This document shows positions 50,481-57,926 of a stretch of 64,000 nt of DNA, piece after piece (the first letter of the stretch is position 1; each line of letters starts with the position of its first letter). The notes under the pieces are model-generated. The model was given only the letters and a program-made list of their open reading frames with translations, ran no database searches and had not been told where the DNA came from. A program made the translations under genes and the position numbers. The DNA comes from JBJXHC01 sp046160825. Its GTDB lineage: Bacteria > Bacteroidota > Ignavibacteria > UBA10030 > UBA6906. Location of the stretch: contig JBJXHC010000055.1 of the NCBI GenBank assembly GCA_046160825.1, positions 1 to 64,000 of the forward strand, read 5' to 3'.

Positions 50481-51230
50481 ATGCAAAATTATCGTGTCAA
50501 GCTGACGGAATTTGAAGGCCCGATGGACCTCCTACTCTTCTTCATCAAGCGGGATGAGCTCGATATTTATGACATTCCCATATCGAGAATCACCAAGGAA
50601 TTCCTCGAGTACCTTCACCTGATGGCCACACTCGATCTTGAAGTTGCCGGTGACTTTATCGTTATGGCCGCAACGCTCATGCAGATCAAGGTCAAAATGC
50701 TGTTACCCCGAATCGAGGGTTCCGAGGAAGAAGAGGATCCGCGAGCCGAGCTTGTGCGTCGCCTGATTGAATACAAGCGCTTCAAGGAAGCATCCATCGG
50801 GATGTCCTCAATGGAGGACGAGCAGCGCAAGGTTTATTTCCGCAAGTTTTTCCATGCCGACCCGAAACTCCAACCCGTGGAGGAAGAGGAGGATATCCTC
50901 AAAGACGTAACGTTGTTCAACCTTATTTCCGCCTTCAAGAAGGCACTGGACTTGATGCCGAAGAAAGTGATCCACGAAGTACAACTCCTGAATGTCTCCG
51001 TGGACGAGCAGATGAGCTTCACACTCGATTATCTCCGCGTACATAAAGAAACCACGCTGCTTCGGTTGGTTTCTCACATGACGGAAAAAATCCGTATCAT
51101 CGTTACAGTAATGGCGTTGCTCGAAATGACAAAGAACAAGATCATCTCCCTTTCTCCAACAGTGGGAGAAGACGATATCACCATCCGGTCAACAACACCG
51201 GAGTTCTCACTACCCACGGTGGCAGCATGA
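50481..51230 (+). CDS. scpA: Segregation and condensation protein ScpA
   Basis: Kleisin subunit that bridges SMC heads in the bacterial condensin. Family start FEGPMDLLLFFIKRDELDIYDIPISRITKEFLEYL is clear at residues 8-42; the acidic middle (EGSEEEEDPRAELV) and a C-terminal winged-helix part (ISLSPTVGEDDITIRST region) follow. Length 249 is normal. It starts two bases after trpS and overlaps scpB by four bases (ATGA), so it is translated with its partner. smc is not in this window. Confidence 0.95.
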   Translation: MQNYRVKLTEFEGPMDLLLFFIKRDELDIYDIPISRITKEFLEYLHLMATLDLEVAGDFIVMAATLMQIKVKMLLPRIEGSEEEEDPRAELVRRLIEYKRFKEASIGMSSMEDEQRKVYFRKFFHADPKLQPVEEEEDILKDVTLFNLISAFKKALDLMPKKVIHEVQLLNVSVDEQMSFTLDYLRVHKETTLLRLVSHMTEKIRIIVTVMALLEMTKNKIISLSPTVGEDDITIRSTTPEFSLPTVAA

Positions 51231-51973
51231 CTGAACAACAACATCTTCCGTTTGCTCTACCCTCAGTGAAGCAGATTCTTGAGGCTCTTATCTTTGCGAC
51301 CGATGAACCTCTCAATGCAAAGGAGATTCTTGCAATATTCTACACACTGGACGAGGGGGAACGACCGCGCCGGTTGAATGAAGATGCAATGCTGAAAGCC
51401 ATTGAGGAATTGAATGTCGAGTACCAGCAGACCGGTCGAGGCTTCCGCATTGTGAAGGTTGCCGGCGGCTACCAGTTTGCCACGCAGCAACAGTTTGCTC
51501 CCTGGCTCGGAAAGATGCTCAAGGAAAAATCCAAGCGGAAACTCTCCATCTCTGCACTCGAAAGCCTTGCCGTTATTGCCTACAAGCAACCGGTGACGAA
51601 GCCGGAAGTCGAAGCAATACGGGGCGTGAATGCCGATTATGTCCTGCGTACACTCCTGGAACGGAATCTCATCACTATAGTCGGACGTGCTGCAACACCG
51701 GGGCGCCCACTTTTGTATGGGACCACACAGGACTTCCTGAAGCATTTTGGCATCAATGATCTCTCCGAGCTTCCGAAGCCACGTGAGATTGAAGAACTGA
51801 TGGCCGAGGCCGAGTTCGAAGTCGAGAAACAAATGCTCAAGGAAAAGGAAGACCAGGAAAATACCGCAACAGCCGAAGATGGAACTCTGACCGTTGGTGA
51901 AGACGGAACACTACGGAGCGCGGAGGACGGCACCCCTCCGGATATTGATGAATTGGCCAAAGACCCGGAGTAG
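51227..51973 (+). CDS. scpB: Segregation and condensation protein ScpB
   Basis: Winged-helix protein that binds ScpA in the SMC complex. Family motifs: SVKQILEALIFATDEPLNAKEI near residue 14, GFRIVKVAGGYQFATQQ, LSISALESLAVIAYKQPVTKPEVEAIRGVNADYVLRTLL and the VGRAATPGRPLLYGTTQDFLKHFGI stretch. The C-terminal 60 residues are acidic and contain a repeated (A/V)EDGTL(T/R) pattern, perhaps a flexible tail. It is coupled to scpA and followed by a terminator. Confidence 0.95.
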   Translation: MTEQQHLPFALPSVKQILEALIFATDEPLNAKEILAIFYTLDEGERPRRLNEDAMLKAIEELNVEYQQTGRGFRIVKVAGGYQFATQQQFAPWLGKMLKEKSKRKLSISALESLAVIAYKQPVTKPEVEAIRGVNADYVLRTLLERNLITIVGRAATPGRPLLYGTTQDFLKHFGINDLSELPKPREIEELMAEAEFEVEKQMLKEKEDQENTATAEDGTLTVGEDGTLRSAEDGTPPDIDELAKDPE

Positions 51974-51997
51974 TTCAGGATACTTGTACGACACAAT

Positions 51998-52024
51998 ATC
52001 GGGGTGCAAGCCCCGATTTTTATT
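51998..52024 (+). terminator. Rho-independent terminator after scpB
   Basis: ATCGGGG (51998-52004) and CCCCGAT (52011-52017) form a perfect 7-bp stem around TGCAAG, followed by TTTTTATTT. It closes the trpS-scpAB unit. Confidence 0.88.
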
Positions 52025-52039
52025 TAGAGATGGAATCCG

Positions 52040-52819
52040 ATGAAAAGACCACCCGCAACAAAAAAAACTGCTCCCGACGACAATGACGGCAAGGTGCGCA
52101 TCAATCGTTACATCAGTATGTGTGGACTTGCCTCGCGCCGCAAAGCAGACGAGCTTGTCACGGAAGGGAAAGTCAGGGTGAATGGCACCGTGATGCTCGA
52201 TCTCGGATTCAAGATCGATCCTGCCCATGACAGGGTTTCAGTGGACGGAAAGCAAGCCGTCATCCGACATGAAAACCTGTACCTCGTGATGAACAAGCCG
52301 AAAGACACCATCACCACACTCAGCGATGAGCGCGGACGGACAACAGTGATGAGCCTCGTGAAAACGAAACAGCGCGTGTATCCGATTGGGCGTCTTGATC
52401 GCAATACCACGGGTGTGCTGCTCCTGACCAGCGACGGTGAGTTTGCCAACCGGCTGATGCATCCGAAGTTCGAAGTCTCCAAGTCGTATCTCGTTACCAG
52501 CGAGACTCAGGTGAAACCCGTTCATCTTGAGAAGATTGCAAAGGGAGTGGCACTTGACGATGGCAAGACTGCTCCTGCCGAAGTGTTTGTCATTCCGGGC
52601 AAGAGAGGGAAAGAGGTTGGGATCATTATTCACGAAGGCCGCAACCGCCAGGTGAGGAAGATGTTTGAGCTGTTCGGTTATGAGATAAAAAAACTCGACC
52701 GCGTCGCCTACGGCCCCATTACAAAAGACGGACTTGCAAGGGGAGAAGTCCGGAGCTTGTCAAAGTCTGAGGTGAGAAGCCTGAAGAAACTTGCCGGCAT
52801 AAAAGACGAGATCGATTGA
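52040..52819 (+). CDS. rluB: RluB-like pseudouridine synthase
   Basis: A 259-residue 23S-rRNA-type pseudouridine synthase. A basic N-terminus (MKRPPATKKTA) precedes an S4 domain (INRYISMCGLASRRKADELVTEGKVRVNGTVM) and the catalytic part with GRLDRNTTGVLLLTSDGEFANRL (Asp of GRLD catalytic) and HEGRNRQVRKMFELFGYEIKKLDR. It follows scpB, the gene order scpA-scpB-rluB seen in many bacteria, which favours RluB. The other member of the family in this window is at 39934-40692. Confidence 0.92.
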   Translation: MKRPPATKKTAPDDNDGKVRINRYISMCGLASRRKADELVTEGKVRVNGTVMLDLGFKIDPAHDRVSVDGKQAVIRHENLYLVMNKPKDTITTLSDERGRTTVMSLVKTKQRVYPIGRLDRNTTGVLLLTSDGEFANRLMHPKFEVSKSYLVTSETQVKPVHLEKIAKGVALDDGKTAPAEVFVIPGKRGKEVGIIIHEGRNRQVRKMFELFGYEIKKLDRVAYGPITKDGLARGEVRSLSKSEVRSLKKLAGIKDEID

Positions 52820-52922
52820 TCGCGATACGTAATACCCGCTGAAACAACCAGAGCCTCCGGACGCCGAAGTAGAAGCTGATACCAAACATTCATTCAAAAT
52901 AAACACCGACGAGAGTCTAACG

Positions 52923-54638
52923 ATGAACAAAATTGTCTGTGTCTTCCTCATTGCCTTTGCGCTGGCTGCTCAGACCAGCGTGGCCAACGACAAGCTCGCC
53001 TCCTTGCTAAAAACCCGCGGCGCTGAATTGATGAACCAGTCCCGCACCAATGCAACGGACGGCAAGGCGGTCTATCTCCGGTTTATTGACATCGTGGCGG
53101 GTGAGCTTGCGAAGTCCGGCGAAAAAGCCACCGCCGCCCGAATTACGAACGCCATGATTGACCCATACACACTGGGATTTCCAAAGACTGAGTTTGCGTG
53201 GATGACCCATACATTTGCGCGGGAATTCTATAAGGATGATATCATTCGTGAGACAGCGCAGTTGATCAAGTTCAGAACCTTTGCCACTGGTGTTCCCAAC
53301 CGCGATAACCCGGAATTCATCAAACAAAAGGAATACCTCCGCAGACTTGCAACGAAGCTCGGCCTCAATTTCAATGATGTCGGCGGGTACGTCCAGGAAA
53401 TCTGGATCGGTGATGCGAACGGGACTTTCGGCATTATGTCGCATTCGGATGTGCAGCCCGTGCAGGCCGAAGAATGGTCGCACGATCCGTGGAGTGGTGA
53501 CATCATCGACGGAAAGATCTGGGGTCGCGGTTCTGTGGACGACAAGGGGCCGATTGTTGCAGTCATGTACGGAATGCGGGCGTTGCTCGACAGCGGCCTT
53601 CCTCTGCAGAAAAAGATTATCCTGCTCGTCGGCACCGACGAAGAATCTGCAAACGAAGATGTCGCCACATACCTTAAGACGCACAAAGCTCCCGACCAAA
53701 CCATCGTCGTTGATTCCAACTATCCGGTGATTTGCGCCGAGAAGGGCTGGTGCGGCATCTGGCTGCACATTCCGAGAAATATTCCTCCGCCCGCGGATAA
53801 CAACGGCCTCCTTGTTACTTCACTCAACGCCGGATTCTCGCCGTCGATCGTGCCGGAGAAGGCAACTGCGAGACTTGTCCCGATAGGGATGAGCGCTTCC
53901 GATGCGAAGAAAATGATTGAAGAAAAGTTTGAAGCATTCAAGAAGCGACGGAAGAATGCCCGCATCACAGCTGGCCTTGCTGGTGACACGTTGTACCTGA
54001 CGGCTCTGGGAAAATCGGTACACTCAAGCACGCCAGATATTGGACACAATGCATTGATGGATATGCTGGTGTTCCTGGATCGTGACCTCAAAGTGTTGCC
54101 CAATGAATACGGGCTGATAGCGAAGTTTGCATCAAAGTACATCGGCTTCGAGCTTGATGGCAAGAGCCTCGGTATTGCGCACAGAGATGATTTTATGGGG
54201 GAGGTGACGGTTGCGGCCAACATGTTCCATCAGAGCGATACGACACTGATGTTCATGTTTAATTTCCGGGTTCCAAAGGGAATCGAACGAGCGAAGGTTG
54301 AAGCGGCGTTGAACACACGGTTTACAAGCTTCGGGAACGAACATGGTTTTATCTTCAAAGATACCCGGTACATTGGTGAGGCACATTACTTCGATCCTGA
54401 AAATCCTCTCGTAAAAAACCTGCTCGGCATTTATAATTCGGTAACCGGAGAAAACCGCAAGGCGCAATCTATCGGAGGTGGCACATATGCTCATCGCATT
54501 CCCAACGCCGTGGTGTTCGGTCCGGCATTGCCTGACGAAGAATACCTCGGCCATCAGCCCAACGAGTATTTCCTCATCAGCACGCTTATCAAGAATATTG
54601 AGTTGCTCACGCACGCCATGGTGGAATTTGGAATGTAG
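52923..54638 (+). CDS. Exported M20 family dipeptidase (PepV-like)
   Basis: A 571-residue zinc peptidase with a signal peptide (MNKIVCVFLIAFALAAQTSV, cleaved near VAND), unusual for the PepV-type, which is mostly cytoplasmic. M20 metal motifs: GIMSHSDVQPVQ (His/Asp), GRGSVDDKGPIVAVMYG (bridging Asp), VGTDEESANED (catalytic Glu pair), and a later His in KSVHSSTPDIGHNALM. A long lid-domain insertion sits between residues ~270 and 400. It probably cleaves di- or tripeptides in the periplasm. GAGAG-like sequence precedes the ATG. Confidence 0.87.
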   Translation: MNKIVCVFLIAFALAAQTSVANDKLASLLKTRGAELMNQSRTNATDGKAVYLRFIDIVAGELAKSGEKATAARITNAMIDPYTLGFPKTEFAWMTHTFAREFYKDDIIRETAQLIKFRTFATGVPNRDNPEFIKQKEYLRRLATKLGLNFNDVGGYVQEIWIGDANGTFGIMSHSDVQPVQAEEWSHDPWSGDIIDGKIWGRGSVDDKGPIVAVMYGMRALLDSGLPLQKKIILLVGTDEESANEDVATYLKTHKAPDQTIVVDSNYPVICAEKGWCGIWLHIPRNIPPPADNNGLLVTSLNAGFSPSIVPEKATARLVPIGMSASDAKKMIEEKFEAFKKRRKNARITAGLAGDTLYLTALGKSVHSSTPDIGHNALMDMLVFLDRDLKVLPNEYGLIAKFASKYIGFELDGKSLGIAHRDDFMGEVTVAANMFHQSDTTLMFMFNFRVPKGIERAKVEAALNTRFTSFGNEHGFIFKDTRYIGEAHYFDPENPLVKNLLGIYNSVTGENRKAQSIGGGTYAHRIPNAVVFGPALPDEEYLGHQPNEYFLISTLIKNIELLTHAMVEFGM

Positions 54639-54651
54639 AGTGTGAAAGACG

Positions 54652-54689
54652 AAATCTCAAAACAATCAAATGGCAAACAAAGCCCAAAT
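54652..54689. repeat. Dispersed AT-rich repeat, copy 1
   Basis: This stretch (start AAATCTCAAAACAATCAAATGGC) matches the copy at 54897-54950 at roughly 80 percent over the first 37 bases. The motif ATCAAATG(A/G)CAAACAAA is shared. It supplies the ATG of the small Cys protein. Confidence 0.6.
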
Positions 54690-54897
54690 CGCCATGGAGA
54701 AGAAAGCCATTCATAATTTGTCAAAGCCGACAACTCAATCCGATCTCCCGCTCTTCTGCGACTATACGTGCCGGCATGCGGAGTTTGCACCAGCGGATGC
54801 GAGCGGGGCCTGTAGAAGGGAACAAGCAGTGTATTGCGCACTGTTCAAGAAATTCAATAACAAGAACAACAGGTGCCTGGGAAGAGAAGCTGTATGA
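54670..54897 (+). CDS. Small cysteine-motif protein, unrecognised
   Basis: A 75-residue protein whose first ten residues (MANKAQIAME) come from a dispersed repeat. The core has five Cys: LPLFCDYTCRHAEF (C-x3-C near residues 30-34), GAC (near 48), YCALF (near 56) and NNRC (near 69), with a lysine/asparagine-rich end. This looks like a small metal-binding or iron-sulphur-type site and not like a random frame. No signal peptide, no ribosome-binding site before the ATG. It overlaps the next gene by four bases (ATGA). Function not known. Confidence 0.6.
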   Translation: MANKAQIAMEKKAIHNLSKPTTQSDLPLFCDYTCRHAEFAPADASGACRREQAVYCALFKKFNNKNNRCLGREAV

Positions 54898-56252
54898 AAA
54901 ATCCCAAGCATCAAATGACAAACAAATTCCAAAACCCTAAACATCAATTCACTGTAAAACTGTCTCAACTGTTATTCTTGATTGTAATGCTCGTGAATCC
55001 GGCGTTCGGTCAGAACGAGTTGGCCTGGCGAACACTGCCAAATTCGCCAACTGCTTCAAGTCGTCATGATGATCTTTTCTTCGTCAATCCCAACCTGGGC
55101 TGGGTGGTAAATGGCGCAGGCCGGATTAACCGCACGACCAATGGTGGTGCGACATGGCAACAACAAATTGATGTTCCGGAATATGTGCGCAGTGTCGGAT
55201 TCGCAGATTCGCTCCGGGGGTGGGCAGGGACTCTTAGCGGAACAAATCCTCTGTATCACACGACCAACAGCGGCACGACATGGGAACTGGTTTCCAACAT
55301 TCCTGAGCCGAGACCGGATGGTATCTGCGGCATCTGGGTTGTTGATGATTCTGTGGTCTATGCGAGTGGTGAATACGACGGTCCAGCCATTGTCATCAAA
55401 TCCACTGATCGTGGTGCAACGTGGACAAGTATGAACCTCTCCGGATTGGCTGACCGGTTGGTGGATTGCTATTTTACAACTCGTGATTCCGGTTTCGTCG
55501 TTGGCTCAAAAAATGGAACATCGTTTGGAGACGGTTTCCCGGTGATTCTTCACACCACCAATGGTGGAATCACGTGGACAACACGCTACGACGGAACACG
55601 TCCCGGAGAGTTGTGCTGGAAGATTTCATTCCCCACAAGAGACGTCGGCTATGTTTCGATTGAAGACTTTGTGTCCAGTCCAGTCTATTTCCTGAAGACC
55701 ACGGATGCCGGTGTTACCTGGCAGGAAAAAGTGTTTCTGGATTCATTTGCCGATGAACAAGGGATTGGTTTTGCAACTCCAACGCTAGGCTGGATTGGAG
55801 GATGGGATAATCCGACATACCAAACAACGGACGGCGGCGAAACTTGGCAGCTATCGGGATTTGGTGGGAATGTGAATCGCTTTCGTTTTCTGAGTGACAC
55901 TCTGGGTTATGCTGTCGGCATACGCGTGTACAAATATTCGCGAGAAGGGACAACGTCGATTGATCCCGCGCAAGGCGATGTGCTGCCATCGGACTTTACT
56001 CTCATGCAGAATTATCCCAATCCGTTTAACCCGACAACCATGATTGCCTACGAGCTGCCAACATCAAGTCATGTTACGTTGACAGTGTTCGATGTGCTTG
56101 GTCGGAAAGTCAAGGACATTGTCAGTGAGAATCAAGTCGCGGGAAATCATGAGGTTGAGTTTTCTGCAGCGGGGTTGGCGAGCGGCGTGTACCTGTATCG
56201 TATCACAGCAGGCCGGTTTGTACAGACGAAGAAACTCTTGCTTTTGCGGTGA
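54894..56252 (+). CDS. T9SS-secreted YCF48/BNR-type repeat protein
   Basis: A 452-residue secreted protein. The start ATG (overlapping the previous stop) lies at the edge of a dispersed repeat that encodes the first ~17 residues (MKNPKHQMTNKFQNPKHQ), then a hydrophobic signal core (LLFLIVMLVNPAFG). Repeats like TTNGGATWQQ, TTNSGTTWELV, STDRGATWTS and TTDGGETWQLS are Asp-box/YCF48-type blades. The end is a full T9SS sorting domain: MQNYPNPFNPTTMIAYELP, VFDVLGRKV and SGVYLYRITAGRFVQTKK. A role in surface binding is likely. An unusual long n-region may come from the repeat. Confidence 0.85.
   Translation: MKNPKHQMTNKFQNPKHQFTVKLSQLLFLIVMLVNPAFGQNELAWRTLPNSPTASSRHDDLFFVNPNLGWVVNGAGRINRTTNGGATWQQQIDVPEYVRSVGFADSLRGWAGTLSGTNPLYHTTNSGTTWELVSNIPEPRPDGICGIWVVDDSVVYASGEYDGPAIVIKSTDRGATWTSMNLSGLADRLVDCYFTTRDSGFVVGSKNGTSFGDGFPVILHTTNGGITWTTRYDGTRPGELCWKISFPTRDVGYVSIEDFVSSPVYFLKTTDAGVTWQEKVFLDSFADEQGIGFATPTLGWIGGWDNPTYQTTDGGETWQLSGFGGNVNRFRFLSDTLGYAVGIRVYKYSREGTTSIDPAQGDVLPSDFTLMQNYPNPFNPTTMIAYELPTSSHVTLTVFDVLGRKVKDIVSENQVAGNHEVEFSAAGLASGVYLYRITAGRFVQTKKLLLLR
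54897..54950. repeat. Dispersed AT-rich repeat, copy 2
   Basis: Contains AATCCCAAGCATCAAATGAC, followed by AAACAAATTCC and CCCTAAACATCAA, the wording of a repeat found between genes of many FCB-type bacteria. It overlaps the 5' end of the T9SS YCF48 gene. Compare copy 1 at 54652-54689. Confidence 0.65.
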
Positions 56253-56325
56253 CACAATCCTGAATCCACCACTTTAACACGCGACTACTCCATTACTCCC
56301 ACCAGTTTTCCACGAGCTGCATTTC

Positions 56326-56354
56326 TTGCTTGTCATAGTCAATCTCCCTATTTT
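56326..56354 (+). promoter_or_regulatory. Candidate lysS promoter
   Basis: TTGCTT (56326-56331), 17-base spacer, TATTTT (56349-56354), 32 bases before the lysS TTG. The -10 with its next base (TATTTTG) also fits a Bacteroidia-type box. Confidence 0.45.
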
Positions 56355-56386
56355 GAGCCATTCTTTCATCTTTCTCAGGAAATTTC

Positions 56387-57898
56387 TTGGAAGTCAAACC
56401 AGAAACACAGGATTTGAACGACCTGATGCGTCGGCGTCGTGAAGAACTTGACGAGCTGATCAAGCGCGGCGTCAACCCTTATCCCTACCATTTTAACCGG
56501 AACGCGTTCTCCAAAGAGATCATCGAATCTTTCAAGGATGATGCCCCTCAACGGAATGTTGCTGTTGCCGGGCGCATCATGTCCATCCGCCGTATGGGGA
56601 AGGCTTCGTTCTGTCACATCATGGACTCTCAGGGAAAAATCCAGGCCTATCTGAAGAAGGATGATCTCGGTGAGGCGTATGATGCATTCAAGCTTCTGGA
56701 CATTGGCGATATTGTCGGCATTGAAGGGTTTGTCTTCCGGACGAAGATGGGAGAGGTCTCCATTCATGCCCGCAAAGTGGAATTGCTCGCAAAGTCGCTT
56801 CGTCCGCTCCCGGTGGCAAAGGAAACGGTTGATGAGCAGGGGAATACCATCGTTCACGATCCATTCTCCGATAAAGAACTGCGCTACCGTCAGCGCTACG
56901 TTGATCTCGTCGTCAACTCGCAAGTGAAAGAGACATTTGTGAAGCGTGCGAAGATTGTTTCAACGATCAGGAGAATCCTCGACGACAAGGGTTTCCTTGA
57001 AGTTGAAACGCCGATCCTTCAGCCGCAGTATGGCGGTGCGTTTGCCCGGCCATTCATGACACATCATAACGCCCTGGATGTTGATCTCTATCTGCGCATA
57101 GCCAACGAGTTGTACCTCAAGCGACTTATTGTCGGTGGGTTCGATGGTGTCTATGAGTTTGCAAAAGACTTCCGCAACGAAGGAATGGACCGGACGCACA
57201 ATCCGGAGTTCACCATGTTGGAAGTGTACGTCCCATTCAAGGATTATTATTGGATGATGGAATTGGTGGAGGAAATATTCAGCAGTGTTGCGGTTGCCGT
57301 GAACGGCTCGACGCGCGCAACGGTGGGTGGAAACGAAATCAACTTCGCCCCACCCTGGAAGCGGATCTCGATGTTCGATGCGATAAAGGAACAGACGGGC
57401 AAGGATCTTCGCGGAATGGACGAGGCAACGCTACGACAGACAGCCAAAGCCTTGCACGTGGACATTGATCCCAAAGCCGGTATCGGCGCAATCATTGATG
57501 AAGTATTCAGCGAGAAGGTGGAACACACACTCATCCAACCCACATTTATCACCGACTATCCGATTGAAATGTCGCCGCTGGCCAAACGTCATCGCTCGGA
57601 GCAGGGACTTGTGGAACGCTTCGAGTTGATTTGTAACGGGCAGGAGTTGTGCAATGCCTTTACTGAATTGAACGATCCGCTGGACCAACGGGCCCGATTC
57701 GAAGAACAGATGCGCGCCCGAGCCCGTGGCGAAGAAGAAGTGCAGCCGCTCGATGAGGACTTCCTGCGCGCATTGGAATACGGTATGCCTCCCACGGCAG
57801 GTCTCGGAGTCGGGATCGACCGGTTGACAATGCTGATGACGGGACAGGATTCCATTCGCGACGTTATCTTCTTTCCCCAAATGAGACCGGAGAAGTGA
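56387..57898 (+). CDS. lysS: Lysyl-tRNA synthetase (class II) LysS
   Basis: Charges tRNA-Lys; 503 residues. OB anticodon-binding domain (residues ~55-150: VAVAGRIMSIRRMGKASF, DSQGKIQAYLKKDD), then class II motifs: motif 1 region RQRYVDLVVNSQVKETFVKR with FLEVETPILQP, motif 2 FAKDFRNEGMDRTHNPEFTMLEVY, and motif 3 GLGVGIDRLTMLMTGQDSIRDV. It starts at TTG 56387 with AGGAA six bases upstream; no ATG is well placed. Complete and typical. Confidence 0.95.
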   Translation: MEVKPETQDLNDLMRRRREELDELIKRGVNPYPYHFNRNAFSKEIIESFKDDAPQRNVAVAGRIMSIRRMGKASFCHIMDSQGKIQAYLKKDDLGEAYDAFKLLDIGDIVGIEGFVFRTKMGEVSIHARKVELLAKSLRPLPVAKETVDEQGNTIVHDPFSDKELRYRQRYVDLVVNSQVKETFVKRAKIVSTIRRILDDKGFLEVETPILQPQYGGAFARPFMTHHNALDVDLYLRIANELYLKRLIVGGFDGVYEFAKDFRNEGMDRTHNPEFTMLEVYVPFKDYYWMMELVEEIFSSVAVAVNGSTRATVGGNEINFAPPWKRISMFDAIKEQTGKDLRGMDEATLRQTAKALHVDIDPKAGIGAIIDEVFSEKVEHTLIQPTFITDYPIEMSPLAKRHRSEQGLVERFELICNGQELCNAFTELNDPLDQRARFEEQMRARARGEEEVQPLDEDFLRALEYGMPPTAGLGVGIDRLTMLMTGQDSIRDVIFFPQMRPEK

Positions 57899-57926
57899 GA
57901 TGGTCTGCCGACGATGAGATGAACAC

